In this document: positions 46,901-55,496 of the stretch, piece after piece | Layout of the letters: each line of letters opens with the position of its first letter | Position numbering within the stretch: the stretch's first letter is position 1 | DNA from: Prevotella sp. CAG:1092 | GTDB lineage: Bacteria > Bacteroidota > Bacteroidia > Bacteroidales > Bacteroidaceae | Reading direction: 5' to 3' | DNA length: 64,000 nucleotides | Assembly: GCA_000436915.1 (NCBI GenBank) | Contig: HF994128.1 | Location: 59,205-123,204 of the forward strand | Translations under genes and position numbers: made by a program | Notes under the pieces: generated by a model | What the model saw: the letters and a program-made list of their open reading frames with translations, nothing else | Told to the model about the DNA's origin: nothing | Database searches by the model: none

Positions 46901-48166
46901 ATTCAAGAAGTTCTTGGCACCGCCATTAGAAATCTGAGTGTCGATAGTATACTTACCCTCTTCCAATGTTGCAAGTTTTACATCAAAGCCATGGTCGTCA
47001 ACAATAGCGTGTGAGCCCCAAGAGCTACCAGCAGCCATAAACTTGCCTGTAGCAACATTCTTGATATAATATGTGCCAGCCTCTGGATAAGCAGGACCTT
47101 CTGGCTTAGCAACGATATCCTCAGCGCTTGTAGGAGCAATTTCTACAATAACATCAGTAGAACCCTTTGCTACGAAAGGAATGATGATACCGCTAATGCT
47201 CTGAATATTTTCAGGAAGAGTATATTCAACATTGAACTTGTTGTAAAGTTGAATCTTGTTTTCGCCATTTACGAGGTATGTCTTACCATCAGCCTCTTCG
47301 ATAGTAAAATCGGTAAGTGTGACATACTTCAAATAAGAAGTAGCCTTCATAGCGTCAGCAAATTCCATTGCTACAGGAGCTACAGCGTCGCCATCGGTAA
47401 TGGTAAGAGCTGTAACATCGGTATTAGCAGTCTTTGCAGCCTGTGGCATACCCATAAATTCACTATACTTAGCCTCTATAGTACCATTGATTACCTGACC
47501 TGCTGTTGCTTTAATACCCCAGTTATAGAAGTCGATAGCACCTGTAGCGTCTTCAACGATCAAGTCTTTGCTTCCAGCATAAACCACCTTACCATTGGTA
47601 ACAGTAAGCTTCACAGCCTTATCTTTCTCACAAGCCTTGAGAGAAGCGAAGTCTGCAATCTCTGGCAACACAACTACTTCTGCACCTTCGCCTGGATCTG
47701 CGATAGTGAGGACTGCCTTTTCAATCTTATTTGTACCAGTTGCAGTAAACTTCACGGCATTCACCTGTTCTTTAGGCTGGACCCAAGTTTTAGAAGTGCA
47801 AGTTCCGACCTCAGGAGTACTCTTAAAATCTGTTGCTGTAAATTCTATTTTTTCTATTACCTTACCTTCAGGGGCTGTGAAAGTGAATGAGCCGCCATTC
47901 TTATAAACACGTAAGTCAATAGCACTATTAGTTACCCACATCTTGGTTTTGTTAGTACCATCAGTAGTTGTCAGAGTTACTCCATCTTGCAAAATTGGAG
48001 ATGTAATGGCACCCTTGTCTACTTCACCAGTGTTACTAGAACTCAAAGGCAATCCCCACGGATTAGCTGCAAAATCGAAAGTCACGGTAGTTCTTGCCAA
48101 CAACCCAGCAGGCATAGCCAACAATAGCATCAAAATGCTAAGAAACGAATACGTAAATTTCTTCAT
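43928..48166 (-). CDS. Very large modular secreted protein, sorting tail lost by deletion (1412 aa)
   Basis: Signal peptide 1-25. Residues 26-155 and 165-345 are beta domains, the latter an IVEDATGAIDFYNW module. Residues about 360-480 resemble a ricin-like trefoil, and 500-675 a carbohydrate-binding-like domain. Residues 680-815 are Ala-rich helices (FIVAR-like) and 820-978 a second carbohydrate-binding-like domain. Residues 985-1195 and 1202-1388 are the module shared with the 966-aa protein; 985-1100 is about three-quarters identical by eye. It ends DGISALEPRRFSPSNISVR, where the paralogue continues DGISSIAVAAKNAAVYNLNG into its sorting tail, so about 40 residues are missing. Surface anchoring may be lost. 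Confidence 0.8.
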   Translation of the reverse strand: MKKFTYSFLSILMLLLAMPAGLLARTTVTFDFAANPWGLPLSSSNTGEVDKGAITSPILQDGVTLTTTDGTNKTKMWVTNSAIDLRVYKNGGSFTFTAPEGKVIEKIEFTATDFKSTPEVGTCTSKTWVQPKEQVNAVKFTATGTNKIEKAVLTIADPGEGAEVVVLPEIADFASLKACEKDKAVKLTVTNGKVVYAGSKDLIVEDATGAIDFYNWGIKATAGQVINGTIEAKYSEFMGMPQAAKTANTDVTALTITDGDAVAPVAMEFADAMKATSYLKYVTLTDFTIEEADGKTYLVNGENKIQLYNKFNVEYTLPENIQSISGIIIPFVAKGSTDVIVEIAPTSAEDIVAKPEGPAYPEAGTYYIKNVATGKFMAAGSSWGSHAIVDDHGFDVKLATLEEGKYTIDTQISNGGAKNFLNGEFTDGASFTWTFVATTATDGTPAFYINNGEKNLSAQEGNQDVVLQTTDNDYAKWVFVTEAERIAALANATAEAGMDATWLIKGHNIGRNDTRNNTWQGSVKPGGDVTNMNAEKYNTDFDVYQTIKVPNGKYVLELQGFYRNGEIKISAPAHLNGSENLYAKAYANTVETSLPSVYADAGKVDAGSSAEGIGGKFPNSQADASKFFSAGAYNLALDPVVVSDGTLKIGVKKVEKVAADWACFDNFRLTYYGEVNDVAVFKGAYEAALAAAKAAVSDDTYAEVVGDERTALTAAIDANSTVAEETKEAYIAATTALNEATNTFKGAKDAYVALATAKAQYKDFEVAAYKYASEEKASALADALVATAKNAEEATAKASALVAAVRSIVESNALAEGVEGATNYTESIKNPNAEALEGWTTALGEINKGAINIKTAEPFTDAEGNSTHSYFDGGSWNDNAWDVTFSQDVTLPKGKYLLTATSRASADLTSFALFAGEARAEMKHVGASGELFDRGWNDNSVEFEVTEDDAVVNLGVQGVTDKQHQWMSFTRFRLVKVGEVAPAYTEVNSIAELRAIKVESELDEVPVKFNLHDAKITALHKSSYGGMEMIDFAILEDATGAIDISDLMMEATAEGLLEGNFEEGSVLNGTLYATYNWPNSLCVSEDTEKSQITPTPSTVVPTEATLAEVIKPENDLHLFKVKDVTIKNVGTEEAPNFDICQGEQSIQLRDAFALWFSDGSNMPEKLQSVTGILYAEYESLDQETPKYFFTPLSYEAAPAAPIEVNSIAELNKLGEENEGATIKLKLTDAQITVADASMSSAIIEDKTGAFNAQYFFAEAVGTEMLKDEFKQGVVLNGYLYAKYSYGSIEVCENTANSDITTTEAPVVPTEADFAEVLKAENNYRLYEFKGITVNKNKDDHFQLVKGDTKAEIADRTHSLDESMMANVESVVGYFRIAGDEAEFTLLSYKTATPDGISALEPRRFSPSNISVR

Positions 48167-48197
48167 GTATCAATAAAATTTGTCAGTCGTTGCGTCT

Positions 48198-48289
48198 CCG
48201 TCAATAGGCACAATAATAAAGGTAAATGTCAAGTTGAGACTTCCGTTGACGGTTTACAATTCTTCTCGTCTCAGGAGTAAGAACGGAAG
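48198..48289 (-). ncRNA. Leader RNA B: second copy of the candidate pseudoknotted element
   Basis: In the RNA (minus strand), stem 1 is TTCTT/AAGAA plus CTC/GAG (48260-48283) with a bulged A and loop CTGAGAC. Stem 2 is CCGTCAA/TTGACGG (48246-48252 with 48198-48204). CTTCCGTT/AACGGAAG (48282-48289 with 48240-48247) crosses stem 2. The element ends 31 nt before the ATG at 48166, the same distance as in leader A. TTTACCT and GTGCC are conserved in the stem 2 loop of both. Confidence 0.6.
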
Positions 48290-48319
48290 CCACGTTAAAC
48301 AAAACTGCTGTTTGAGTGT

Positions 48320-48327
48320 CAAAAATA
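48320..48327 (-). promoter_or_regulatory. Possible promoter -7 element of the 1412-aa protein gene
   Basis: The minus strand reads TATTTTTG and would give a leader of about 145 nt containing leader RNA B. A near match TATCTTTA lies further upstream (about 48356-48363). Confidence 0.4.
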
Positions 48328-48485
48328 ACATATTTTAATTCATAAAATTGCCGTAAAGATAGCGAATATTATCGAAATTACCAAATAAAAACAGGTTTTT
48401 ATGTTTTTTGTATCATCTTTGCATCACAAATCCTTAAAAAAAATAAAAATATAGATATATAATAAGGTATAAGAAAAGTTTTAAT

Positions 48486-48493
48486 TACTTTTG
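48486..48493 (+). promoter_or_regulatory. topA promoter -7 element
   Basis: TACTTTTG, 27 bp before the chosen topA ATG. An in-frame ATG at 48491 overlaps it and is therefore rejected as a start. The gap 48167-48520 holds leader B, this promoter and AT-rich sequence. Confidence 0.65.
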
Positions 48494-48520
48494 TGCCCCA
48501 TAATTTATACATTTCGTAGT

Positions 48521-50842
48521 ATGCAAGAAAATCTAGTGATTGTAGAGAGCCCCGCAAAGGCTAAGACAATAGAGAAGTTTTTAGGCTCCGACTTCAAGGT
48601 GATGTCGAGCTACGGACATATTCGTGACCTCAAGAAACGTGAGTTGAGTATTGATGAAAAGACAATGATGCCTCACTATGAGATTCCTGAGGAGAAGAAG
48701 AAACTCGTTGCAGAACTAAAGAGCAATGCAAAGAAGGCAAAGCAGATTTGGTTGGCATCCGATGAGGACCGCGAAGGAGAAGCCATCAGCTGGCACCTTT
48801 GCGAAGTATTAGGATTGGACGAGGAGAAGACAAAGCGTATCGTGTTCCATGAAATTACTAAGTCGGCTATTCTTAAGGCTATAGAGACTCCACGCCTTCT
48901 CGACATGAACCTTGTGAATGCACAGCAGGCTCGCCGTGTGCTCGACCGTATAGTAGGTTTTAAGCTCTCGCCAGTATTGTGGCGCAAGGTTAAACCATCA
49001 CTCTCTGCCGGACGTGTGCAGAGTGTAGCTGTAAGACTCATCGTAGAGCGTGAGCGCGAGATGCAGGCTTTCAAGAGTGAGCCATACTACAGAGTGAATG
49101 CCATATTCCAGGTTACTGGAGCCGATGGCACAAAGAGCGAGCTAAAGGCAGAACTCGACACTCGATTCAAGACTCACGAAGAGGCTGTGGAATTCTTGAA
49201 TCAATGCAAGGATGCTCACTTCACCGTGGCTTCTATACAGAAGAAGCCTTTGAAGCGTATGCCTGCTCCTCCTTTCACAACATCTACACTTCAGCAGGAG
49301 GCAGCCCGCAAGTTGGGCTTTACTGTTAGCCAGACCATGATGGTGGCTCAGCATCTATATGAGAACGGACGCATCACATACATGCGTACCGATAGTGTGA
49401 ACTTATCGCAGTTGGCACTCAACGGTAGCGAAGCTTTGGTGAAGGAGCTTTATGGCGACAACTTCTCAAAAAGACGCAACTACCACACAAGTTCTAAGGG
49501 TGCTCAGGAAGCTCACGAGGCTATCCGCCCTACTGTTATGGATCAGCAGACCATAGAGGGAACTGTACAGGAGCGCCGCCTATACAACTTGATATGGAAG
49601 CGCACCATAGCTTCGCAGATGGCTGATGCACAGTTGGAGAAGACAACTATCACTATCGACGTAAACAACTCTTCGTATAAGTTTGTTGCTAATGGCGAGG
49701 TTGTTACATTCGACGGATTCTTGAAGGTTTACACAGAGTCTACCGACGACGACAACCAGAATGCAGAAGAATCAGATTTGTTGCCAGTTATCAACGAAGG
49801 CGACGAGCTACAGCAGGAGGAGATAACATCTACAGAAAGATTCAGCCAGGGTCCTACCAGATATACTGAAGCAAGTCTTGTACACAAGCTTGAGGAATTG
49901 GGCATCGGTCGTCCTTCTACCTATGCTCCAACAATCTCTACCATCCAGCAGCGCGAATATGTGCAGAAGGGTGACAAGAATGGAGAGGAACGCACATACG
50001 TGATAGACACCTTGAAGAATGGCGTTAAGACTTCGAAGACCAAGACCGAGATGGCTGGCTCTGACAAGGGTAAGCTGTTGCCAACAGATATCGGTATGGT
50101 GGTTAACGACTTCTTGATGAAGAACTTCCCAGAGATTATGGACTACAACTTCACCGCACGTGTGGAGGAGCAGTTCGACCAAATAGCCGAAGGCAAAGAG
50201 GAATGGCTACAGATGATGAAGACTTTCGACAAAGACTTTGAGCCTGTGGTAGACAAGGTAATGAACGAAAGATCAGAGCATAAGGCTGGCGAACGTATGC
50301 TTGGCAACGACCCTAAGACTGGTAAGCCTGTATATGTGAAGATATGCCGCTTCGGACCTGCTGTACAGATTGGCTCGGCTGAGGACAATGATAAGCCACA
50401 GTTTGCTCAGATGCCTGCAGATAAGAGTATCGAGACTATCACACTCGAAGAGGCTCTTGAACTATTCAAGCTTCCACGCACATTGGGCGACTTCGAAGGT
50501 TCGCCTGTGGTTATCGGAGCAGGAAGATTCGGACCTTACGTATTGCACAACAAGAAATATGCTTCGCTGCCAAAGGGCGAAGACCCAATGACAATATCTC
50601 TCACAAGCGCTATAACCATTATCATGGACAAGCGCAAGCAGGAGCAACAACGCCATATCAAAGCTTTCAACGAGGATACTAAGTTGGAAGTGCTGAACGG
50701 ACGCTATGGTCCTTATCTCGCCTACGACGGCAAGAACTATCGTTTGCCAAAGTCTATGCACGAGAATGCAGCAGATCTTACCTACGAACAATGTATGGAG
50801 GTGATAAACGCTGCACCAGAACCAAAGGCAAGAAAGAAATAA
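48521..50842 (+). CDS. topA: DNA topoisomerase I (type IA)
   Basis: 773 residues from the ATG at 48521 (MQENLVIVESPAKAK). The TOPRIM domain has VESPAKAKTIEKFLG and the acidic triad in LASDEDREGEAISWH. The catalytic Tyr is in RITYMRTDSVNLS. The C-terminal region (about 580-770) carries TOPO_C repeats such as CRFGPAVQIG, GRFGPYVLH and GRYGPYLAYD in place of zinc ribbons. It relaxes negative supercoils, opposing gyrase. aroK follows after 12 bp and speA after a further 7, so the three are probably one operon. Confidence 0.96.
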   Translation: MQENLVIVESPAKAKTIEKFLGSDFKVMSSYGHIRDLKKRELSIDEKTMMPHYEIPEEKKKLVAELKSNAKKAKQIWLASDEDREGEAISWHLCEVLGLDEEKTKRIVFHEITKSAILKAIETPRLLDMNLVNAQQARRVLDRIVGFKLSPVLWRKVKPSLSAGRVQSVAVRLIVEREREMQAFKSEPYYRVNAIFQVTGADGTKSELKAELDTRFKTHEEAVEFLNQCKDAHFTVASIQKKPLKRMPAPPFTTSTLQQEAARKLGFTVSQTMMVAQHLYENGRITYMRTDSVNLSQLALNGSEALVKELYGDNFSKRRNYHTSSKGAQEAHEAIRPTVMDQQTIEGTVQERRLYNLIWKRTIASQMADAQLEKTTITIDVNNSSYKFVANGEVVTFDGFLKVYTESTDDDNQNAEESDLLPVINEGDELQQEEITSTERFSQGPTRYTEASLVHKLEELGIGRPSTYAPTISTIQQREYVQKGDKNGEERTYVIDTLKNGVKTSKTKTEMAGSDKGKLLPTDIGMVVNDFLMKNFPEIMDYNFTARVEEQFDQIAEGKEEWLQMMKTFDKDFEPVVDKVMNERSEHKAGERMLGNDPKTGKPVYVKICRFGPAVQIGSAEDNDKPQFAQMPADKSIETITLEEALELFKLPRTLGDFEGSPVVIGAGRFGPYVLHNKKYASLPKGEDPMTISLTSAITIIMDKRKQEQQRHIKAFNEDTKLEVLNGRYGPYLAYDGKNYRLPKSMHENAADLTYEQCMEVINAAPEPKARKK

Positions 50843-50854
50843 ACGAAAACTATC

Positions 50855-51385
50855 ATGACGAGGATTATCTTCATAGGATATATGGGGTCGGGAAAGACTA
50901 CCGTAGGCAAGGCACTAAGCAAGGAGCTTGGATTGCCTTTCTACGATCTCGACTGGTATATAGAGAGCAGAATGCACAAAACGGTAAAGCAACTCTTCGA
51001 CAGCGTTGGCGAAGAGGGCTTTCGAGAGATTGAGCGCAATATGCTTCACGAGGTGGCAGAGTTTGAGGATGTTATCATTAGTTGTGGCGGAGGCACTCCA
51101 TGCTTCTTCGACAATATCGACTACATCAATCAGCAGGGCGACACCATCTACCTAAAGGCTTCGCCAGAGGTGCTATACGGACATCTGAAGATGGGAAAGA
51201 CCGTACGCCCTTTGCTGTTGAACAAGACTCATGACGAGGTTCGCGAGTTTATCCACGAACAGTTGGAACAGCGCAAGCCTTTCTATGAAAAGGCTAAATA
51301 CACTCTCAACGTAGACCTCATGGACAACTATGAGAAGATAAAGATTTCAGTAGAAAAAGTAAAAGAACTGCTAAACATCGAATAA
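50855..51385 (+). CDS. aroK: Shikimate kinase
   Basis: 176 residues. The P-loop GYMGSGKTTVGK is at about 8-19, the shikimate-binding DLDWYIE at 31-37, and VIISCGGGTPCF is the third motif. It phosphorylates shikimate at O3 with ATP in the chorismate pathway. The usual length is about 170 residues. It sits between topA and speA with almost no spacing. Confidence 0.95.
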   Translation: MTRIIFIGYMGSGKTTVGKALSKELGLPFYDLDWYIESRMHKTVKQLFDSVGEEGFREIERNMLHEVAEFEDVIISCGGGTPCFFDNIDYINQQGDTIYLKASPEVLYGHLKMGKTVRPLLLNKTHDEVREFIHEQLEQRKPFYEKAKYTLNVDLMDNYEKIKISVEKVKELLNIE

Positions 51386-51392
51386 AAGAAGA

Positions 51393-53285
51393 ATGAAGAA
51401 ATGGACTATCGAAGACTCACGAGAGCTTTACAACATTAATGGTTGGGGCGTTTCGTATTTTGGAGTCAACGACAAGGGAAATGTATATGTCACTCCTTGT
51501 AAGGACAAGACACAGATTGACCTCCGCGAGGTTATGGACGAACTGGCATTGCGCGATGTCACATCGCCTGTACTATTGCGTTTTCCAGACATCCTCGACA
51601 ACCGTATCGAAAAGACTGCCAGCTGTTTTGACGTGGCAAAGAAGGAATATGGCTACAAGGGTGAGAACTTCATAATTTATCCTATCAAGGTTAACCAGAT
51701 ACAGCCTGTGGTAGAGGAGATAATCTCGCACGGCAGAAAGTTTAACCTCGGACTTGAAGCTGGTTCAAAACCTGAGCTTCATGCAGTATTGGCTGTGCAA
51801 TGCCAAAGCGACTCGCTGATAATATGTAATGGCTATAAAGACCAGGCATATATAGAGTTGGCGCTGTTGGCTCAGAAGATGGGCAAACGTATCTTCATCG
51901 TGGTTGAGAAGCTGAACGAGCTTGAGACAATTGCTACTGTAGCAAAGAAGCTCAACGTGAAGCCTAACCTCGGTATCAGAATAAAGCTTGCATCATGTGG
52001 CTCCGGCAAATGGGAAGAGAGTGGCGGCGATGCTTCTAAGTTTGGTCTTACCAGCGCTGAACTGCTGCAGGCACTCGACATAATGGAGAAGAAGGGATGG
52101 CACGACTGCTTGAAGCTAATCCATTTCCATATTGGTTCGCAGATAACAAAGATTCGTCGTATACAGACAGCTCTTCGTGAGGCTTCACAATTCTATATCA
52201 ATCTTCATAAGATGGGATATAAGGTGGAGTTTGTTGACTGTGGTGGTGGTCTTGGCGTCGACTATGATGGCACTCGCTCGTCAAATAGCGAAAGCTCTGT
52301 CAACTATAGCATCCAGGAATATGTCAACGACTGTATCTACACCTTCGTGGAGGCTGCGGATAAGAATGAGCTTCCTCATCCAAACCTCATCACAGAGAGT
52401 GGACGTTCGCTAACGGCTCACCACTCGGTATTGGTGATTGACGTATTGGAGACTGCAAGCTTGCCAGAGATGCCAGAGGAGTTTGAGGCTAAGCCTGATG
52501 ACCATAAGCTGGTGAAAGACCTCTACGACATTTGGGACAACCTTAGCTCTCGTTCTATGCTCGAGGATTGGCACGATGCTGAGCAGATACGCGAAGAGGC
52601 TCTTGAGCTCTTTAGTCATGGCATCGTAGACTTGAAGACAAGAGCAGAGATAGAACGTATGTATTGGAGCGTGGCTCACGAGATAAACGTGTTGGCAAAG
52701 AACATCAAGCATGTGCCAGAGGAACTGAAGAATCTCGACAAGCTGTTGGCAGATAAATATTTCTGCAACTTCTCGCTATTCCAGAGTCTACCGGACTCTT
52801 GGGCTATCGACCAGTTGTTCCCTATCGTGCCTATACAGCGATTGAACGAGCGTCCTACTCGCAACGCTACATTGCAGGATATCACTTGCGACTCTGATGG
52901 CAAGATTGCAAACTTTGTGGCTGAGGGTCATACATCTCATGTGTTGCCTATCCACAGCTTGAAAAAGAACGAGTCGTATTATCTCGGCATATTCCTCGTA
53001 GGAGCATACCAAGAGATTCTTGGAGATATGCACAACCTGTTTGGTGATACCAACGCCGTACATATTTCTGTTAAGGATGGCAAGTACAATATTGACCAGA
53101 TAATAGATGGCGAAACCGTAGAAGAGGTGCTCGACTATGTGCAGTACAACCCTAAGAAGTTGGTTCGCCAGCTCGAGACATGGGTAACAAAGAGTGTGAA
53201 GGAAGGAAAAATTAGTCTTGAAGAAGGCAAAGAATTCCTTGATACCTACCGCTCAGGTCTATACGGATATACATATTTGGAATAA
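51393..53285 (+). CDS. speA: Biosynthetic arginine decarboxylase
   Basis: 630 residues of the fold III PLP decarboxylase type. YPIKVNQ carries the PLP lysine (Lys99). HFHIGSQ and DCGGGLGVDYDGT are further family motifs, and the active-site Cys region is in the C-terminal beta domain. It converts arginine to agmatine, the first step of spermidine synthesis in many Bacteroidales. The length matches the SpeA family. Confidence 0.96.
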   Translation: MKKWTIEDSRELYNINGWGVSYFGVNDKGNVYVTPCKDKTQIDLREVMDELALRDVTSPVLLRFPDILDNRIEKTASCFDVAKKEYGYKGENFIIYPIKVNQIQPVVEEIISHGRKFNLGLEAGSKPELHAVLAVQCQSDSLIICNGYKDQAYIELALLAQKMGKRIFIVVEKLNELETIATVAKKLNVKPNLGIRIKLASCGSGKWEESGGDASKFGLTSAELLQALDIMEKKGWHDCLKLIHFHIGSQITKIRRIQTALREASQFYINLHKMGYKVEFVDCGGGLGVDYDGTRSSNSESSVNYSIQEYVNDCIYTFVEAADKNELPHPNLITESGRSLTAHHSVLVIDVLETASLPEMPEEFEAKPDDHKLVKDLYDIWDNLSSRSMLEDWHDAEQIREEALELFSHGIVDLKTRAEIERMYWSVAHEINVLAKNIKHVPEELKNLDKLLADKYFCNFSLFQSLPDSWAIDQLFPIVPIQRLNERPTRNATLQDITCDSDGKIANFVAEGHTSHVLPIHSLKKNESYYLGIFLVGAYQEILGDMHNLFGDTNAVHISVKDGKYNIDQIIDGETVEEVLDYVQYNPKKLVRQLETWVTKSVKEGKISLEEGKEFLDTYRSGLYGYTYLE

Positions 53286-53298
53286 TAAAAGCATTATA

Positions 53299-53326
53299 CC
53301 CCTCTCTGCAGCATAAGCAGAGGGGG
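53299..53326 (+). other. GC-rich hairpin between speA and argB
   Basis: CCCCTCTCTGC and GCAGAGGGGG pair with a small bulge around an AGCATAA loop. No T-run follows, so it is either a weak terminator or an mRNA-stabilising structure in the speA-argB transcript. Confidence 0.45.
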
Positions 53327-53349
53327 ATATAGCTAAAAGAATAACGACA

Positions 53350-54123
53350 ATGGAAAAGATTACTGTTGTAAAAGTAGGCGGTGCGGTAGTAGAAGACGAA
53401 GCGCAGCTGATGCAACTGCTTAAGGACTTTGCTGCCATCGAGGGCAACAAAGTCCTTGTGCATGGAGGAGGTCGAAGTGCAACAAAGATTGCAGCACAGC
53501 TGGGTATAGAAACCAAGATGGTGAATGGCAGACGCATCACCGACCGCGAAATGCTGAATGTAGTAACTATGGTATACGGCGGATTGGTAAACAAAAACCT
53601 CGTGGCAAAGCTACAGGCTGTAGGCGTAAACGCCCTTGGACTAACAGGTGCCGACATCGACATGATACGTTCGCATAAGCGTCCATTGAAAGATGGTATA
53701 GACTTTGGATATGTTGGCGACGTAGACCATGCCAACGGCAATATGCTTCACACCCTCGTAGAGGCTGGCATAGTGCCTGTAATGGCTCCATTGACTCACG
53801 ATGGCAATGGCAACATACTAAATACCAATGCCGACACCATAGCTTCGGAAACAGCAAAAGCTTTGGCACCATATTACGACGTAACCCTGATGTTCTGTTT
53901 CGAGAAAAAGGGTGTACTATCAAATCCTGACGACGACGATAGCGTAATCCCTTCCATCACTCCTGAAGAGTTTAAGGCTCTTGTAGCCGACGGAACAGTT
54001 GCTGGAGGTATGATTCCTAAGCTCGAAAACTCGTTCAACGCCATCGAACATGGAGTAAAGCAAGTGGTGATAACCCTCGCTTCTGCCATCGACGGTAAGC
54101 ACGGCACCATACTGCGAGGCTAA
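53350..54123 (+). CDS. argB: Acetylglutamate kinase
   Basis: 257 residues of the amino acid kinase family. KVGGAVVEDE begins the protein with the ATP-binding Lys, HGGGRSATK binds the substrate, and NTNADTIASETAKAL is the typical C-terminal ATP motif. It phosphorylates N-acetylglutamate (or N-succinylglutamate in some Bacteroidetes) in arginine synthesis. It lies after the arginine-consuming speA, so two arms of arginine metabolism are adjacent. No arginine-binding N-terminal extension is seen. Confidence 0.95.
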   Translation: MEKITVVKVGGAVVEDEAQLMQLLKDFAAIEGNKVLVHGGGRSATKIAAQLGIETKMVNGRRITDREMLNVVTMVYGGLVNKNLVAKLQAVGVNALGLTGADIDMIRSHKRPLKDGIDFGYVGDVDHANGNMLHTLVEAGIVPVMAPLTHDGNGNILNTNADTIASETAKALAPYYDVTLMFCFEKKGVLSNPDDDDSVIPSITPEEFKALVADGTVAGGMIPKLENSFNAIEHGVKQVVITLASAIDGKHGTILRG

Positions 54124-54297
54124 CAACATACGCCACGTGGATATACCTCAGTTATAATGTATCATTTCTGCAACGCTATATATATTATATAAGGTATAGG
54201 ACATAGATAAAAAGTAGAGAAATACTAAATAAACGTTAAAATACAGTTCTTACTGTAACTATCCTCATAACCAATCGTCAATTAAACAGAGAACAAG

Positions 54298-54810
54298 ATG
54301 AAAAAGGTCAGTTTCCGTAACGACATTCTGCCGATGAAGAACAATCTCTATCGGCTTGCTCTCCGCATTACATGCAATAATGCAGAAGCTGAGGATGTGG
54401 TTCAGGATACGCTGATAAAAGTCTGGAACCGACGCGAACGTTGGGACGAGATAGAATCGATGGAGGCGTTCTGTATGACAATATGCAGAAACTTAGCCTT
54501 AGATAAGATAAAGAAAATGGGAAACCAACACGATTCGCTCGACTACAATCAGCAAGATAGACCTTCTGCTCTAAACAATCCTTACGAGGAAATGAACCAG
54601 AAAGACAGAATACAACTGGTAAGAAGAATCGTAGACGAACTGCCTGAGAAGCAACGCACATGCATACAGCTTCGCGACTTTGAAGGTAAATCATATAAGG
54701 AAGTGGCGGAGATAATGCTAATAAGCGAAGATCAGGTAAAGATCAATATCTTCAGAGGCAGACAAACCATCAAACAACGTTTTAAAGAATTAGACGACTA
54801 TGGACTATAA
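54298..54810 (+). CDS. ECF-type RNA polymerase sigma factor
   Basis: 170 residues. Region 2 contains AEDVVQDTLIKVWNRRERWDEIES and CRNLALDKIKK (each read in part). Region 4 contains LPEKQRTCIQLRDFEGKSY and the helix-turn-helix YKEVAEIMLISEDQVKINIF. Region 3 is replaced by a short linker, as in ECF sigma factors. The next gene overlaps by 11 bp and probably encodes its membrane partner. The target promoters are not evident in the window. Confidence 0.92.
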   Translation: MKKVSFRNDILPMKNNLYRLALRITCNNAEAEDVVQDTLIKVWNRRERWDEIESMEAFCMTICRNLALDKIKKMGNQHDSLDYNQQDRPSALNNPYEEMNQKDRIQLVRRIVDELPEKQRTCIQLRDFEGKSYKEVAEIMLISEDQVKINIFRGRQTIKQRFKELDDYGL

Positions 54811-55291
54811 ATACATCAACCAACTACTCGAACGCTATTGGCGATGCGAGACTTCCATTGAGGAAGAAGACATCCTGAAAGCATTCTTCAGCCAAAAGGA
54901 CGTGCCTGTAGAGTTGCTTAGATATAAGGACTTGTTCACCTACGAACTTTCCGAAACTAAACAGGATGTATTAGGTGAGGACTTCGATGCCAAGATATTG
55001 GCTATGACAGAAGAGAGCACTCCTGTAAAGGCCAAGGTCATCAGCATGACACAAAGGCTTCGCCCTCTTGTAAAGGCGGCAGCTGCAGTGGCAATAATAC
55101 TAACACTCGGCAACGCTTTGCAAGTGCCATTTGCCAACAACAATAATGGCAACGCTATCAGCTATTACGATGGCTACGACAGCATAAAGCAGGGCACATC
55201 TATGGCAATGGGCGATAGCGCTGTGGTTGACTCCATGAAGCGTAGCATCGCAGACCCACAGTCAAGCCAGGTGTCAAACATCTTAAAGTAG
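54800..55291 (+). CDS. Probable membrane partner (anti-sigma-like) of the ECF sigma factor
   Basis: 163 residues. A cytoplasmic N-terminal part of about 88 residues (LLERYWRCETSIEEEDIL, as in many Bacteroidetes sigma-linked proteins) is followed by one membrane segment (about 89-108) and a short polar periplasmic tail ending SSQVSNILK. It overlaps the sigma gene by 11 bp. The anti-sigma role is inferred from topology and linkage; no zinc-binding HxxxCxxC motif is present. Confidence 0.65.
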   Translation: MDYKYINQLLERYWRCETSIEEEDILKAFFSQKDVPVELLRYKDLFTYELSETKQDVLGEDFDAKILAMTEESTPVKAKVISMTQRLRPLVKAAAAVAIILTLGNALQVPFANNNNGNAISYYDGYDSIKQGTSMAMGDSAVVDSMKRSIADPQSSQVSNILK

Positions 55292-55396
55292 ACTATATTT
55301 CTATGCTTTCTCTATAATTAAATCATGTTTAGTAAAACAACATTCACGAGGCTGTGAAGTTTCGTTTTCTCTCAAATTTCATAACATATTAACGAA

Positions 55397-55444
55397 GAAG
55401 GAATCATCTATATCGATATACTGAGTAGATGATTCCTTCATTTT
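55397..55444. terminator. Bidirectional terminator after the sigma/partner pair
   Basis: Perfect 14-bp stem GAAGGAATCATCTA / TAGATGATTCCTTC followed by ATTTTTAT. It lies between convergent genes. Confidence 0.85.
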
Positions 55445-55496
55445 TATACATATACGTGTACTTGTTTCTTAAACTCTCCGTAAAATTATTCGTAGC

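Noticed and set aside
48491..48520. Upstream ATG for topA
   Set aside because: It overlaps the -7 promoter element; the family start is at 48521.
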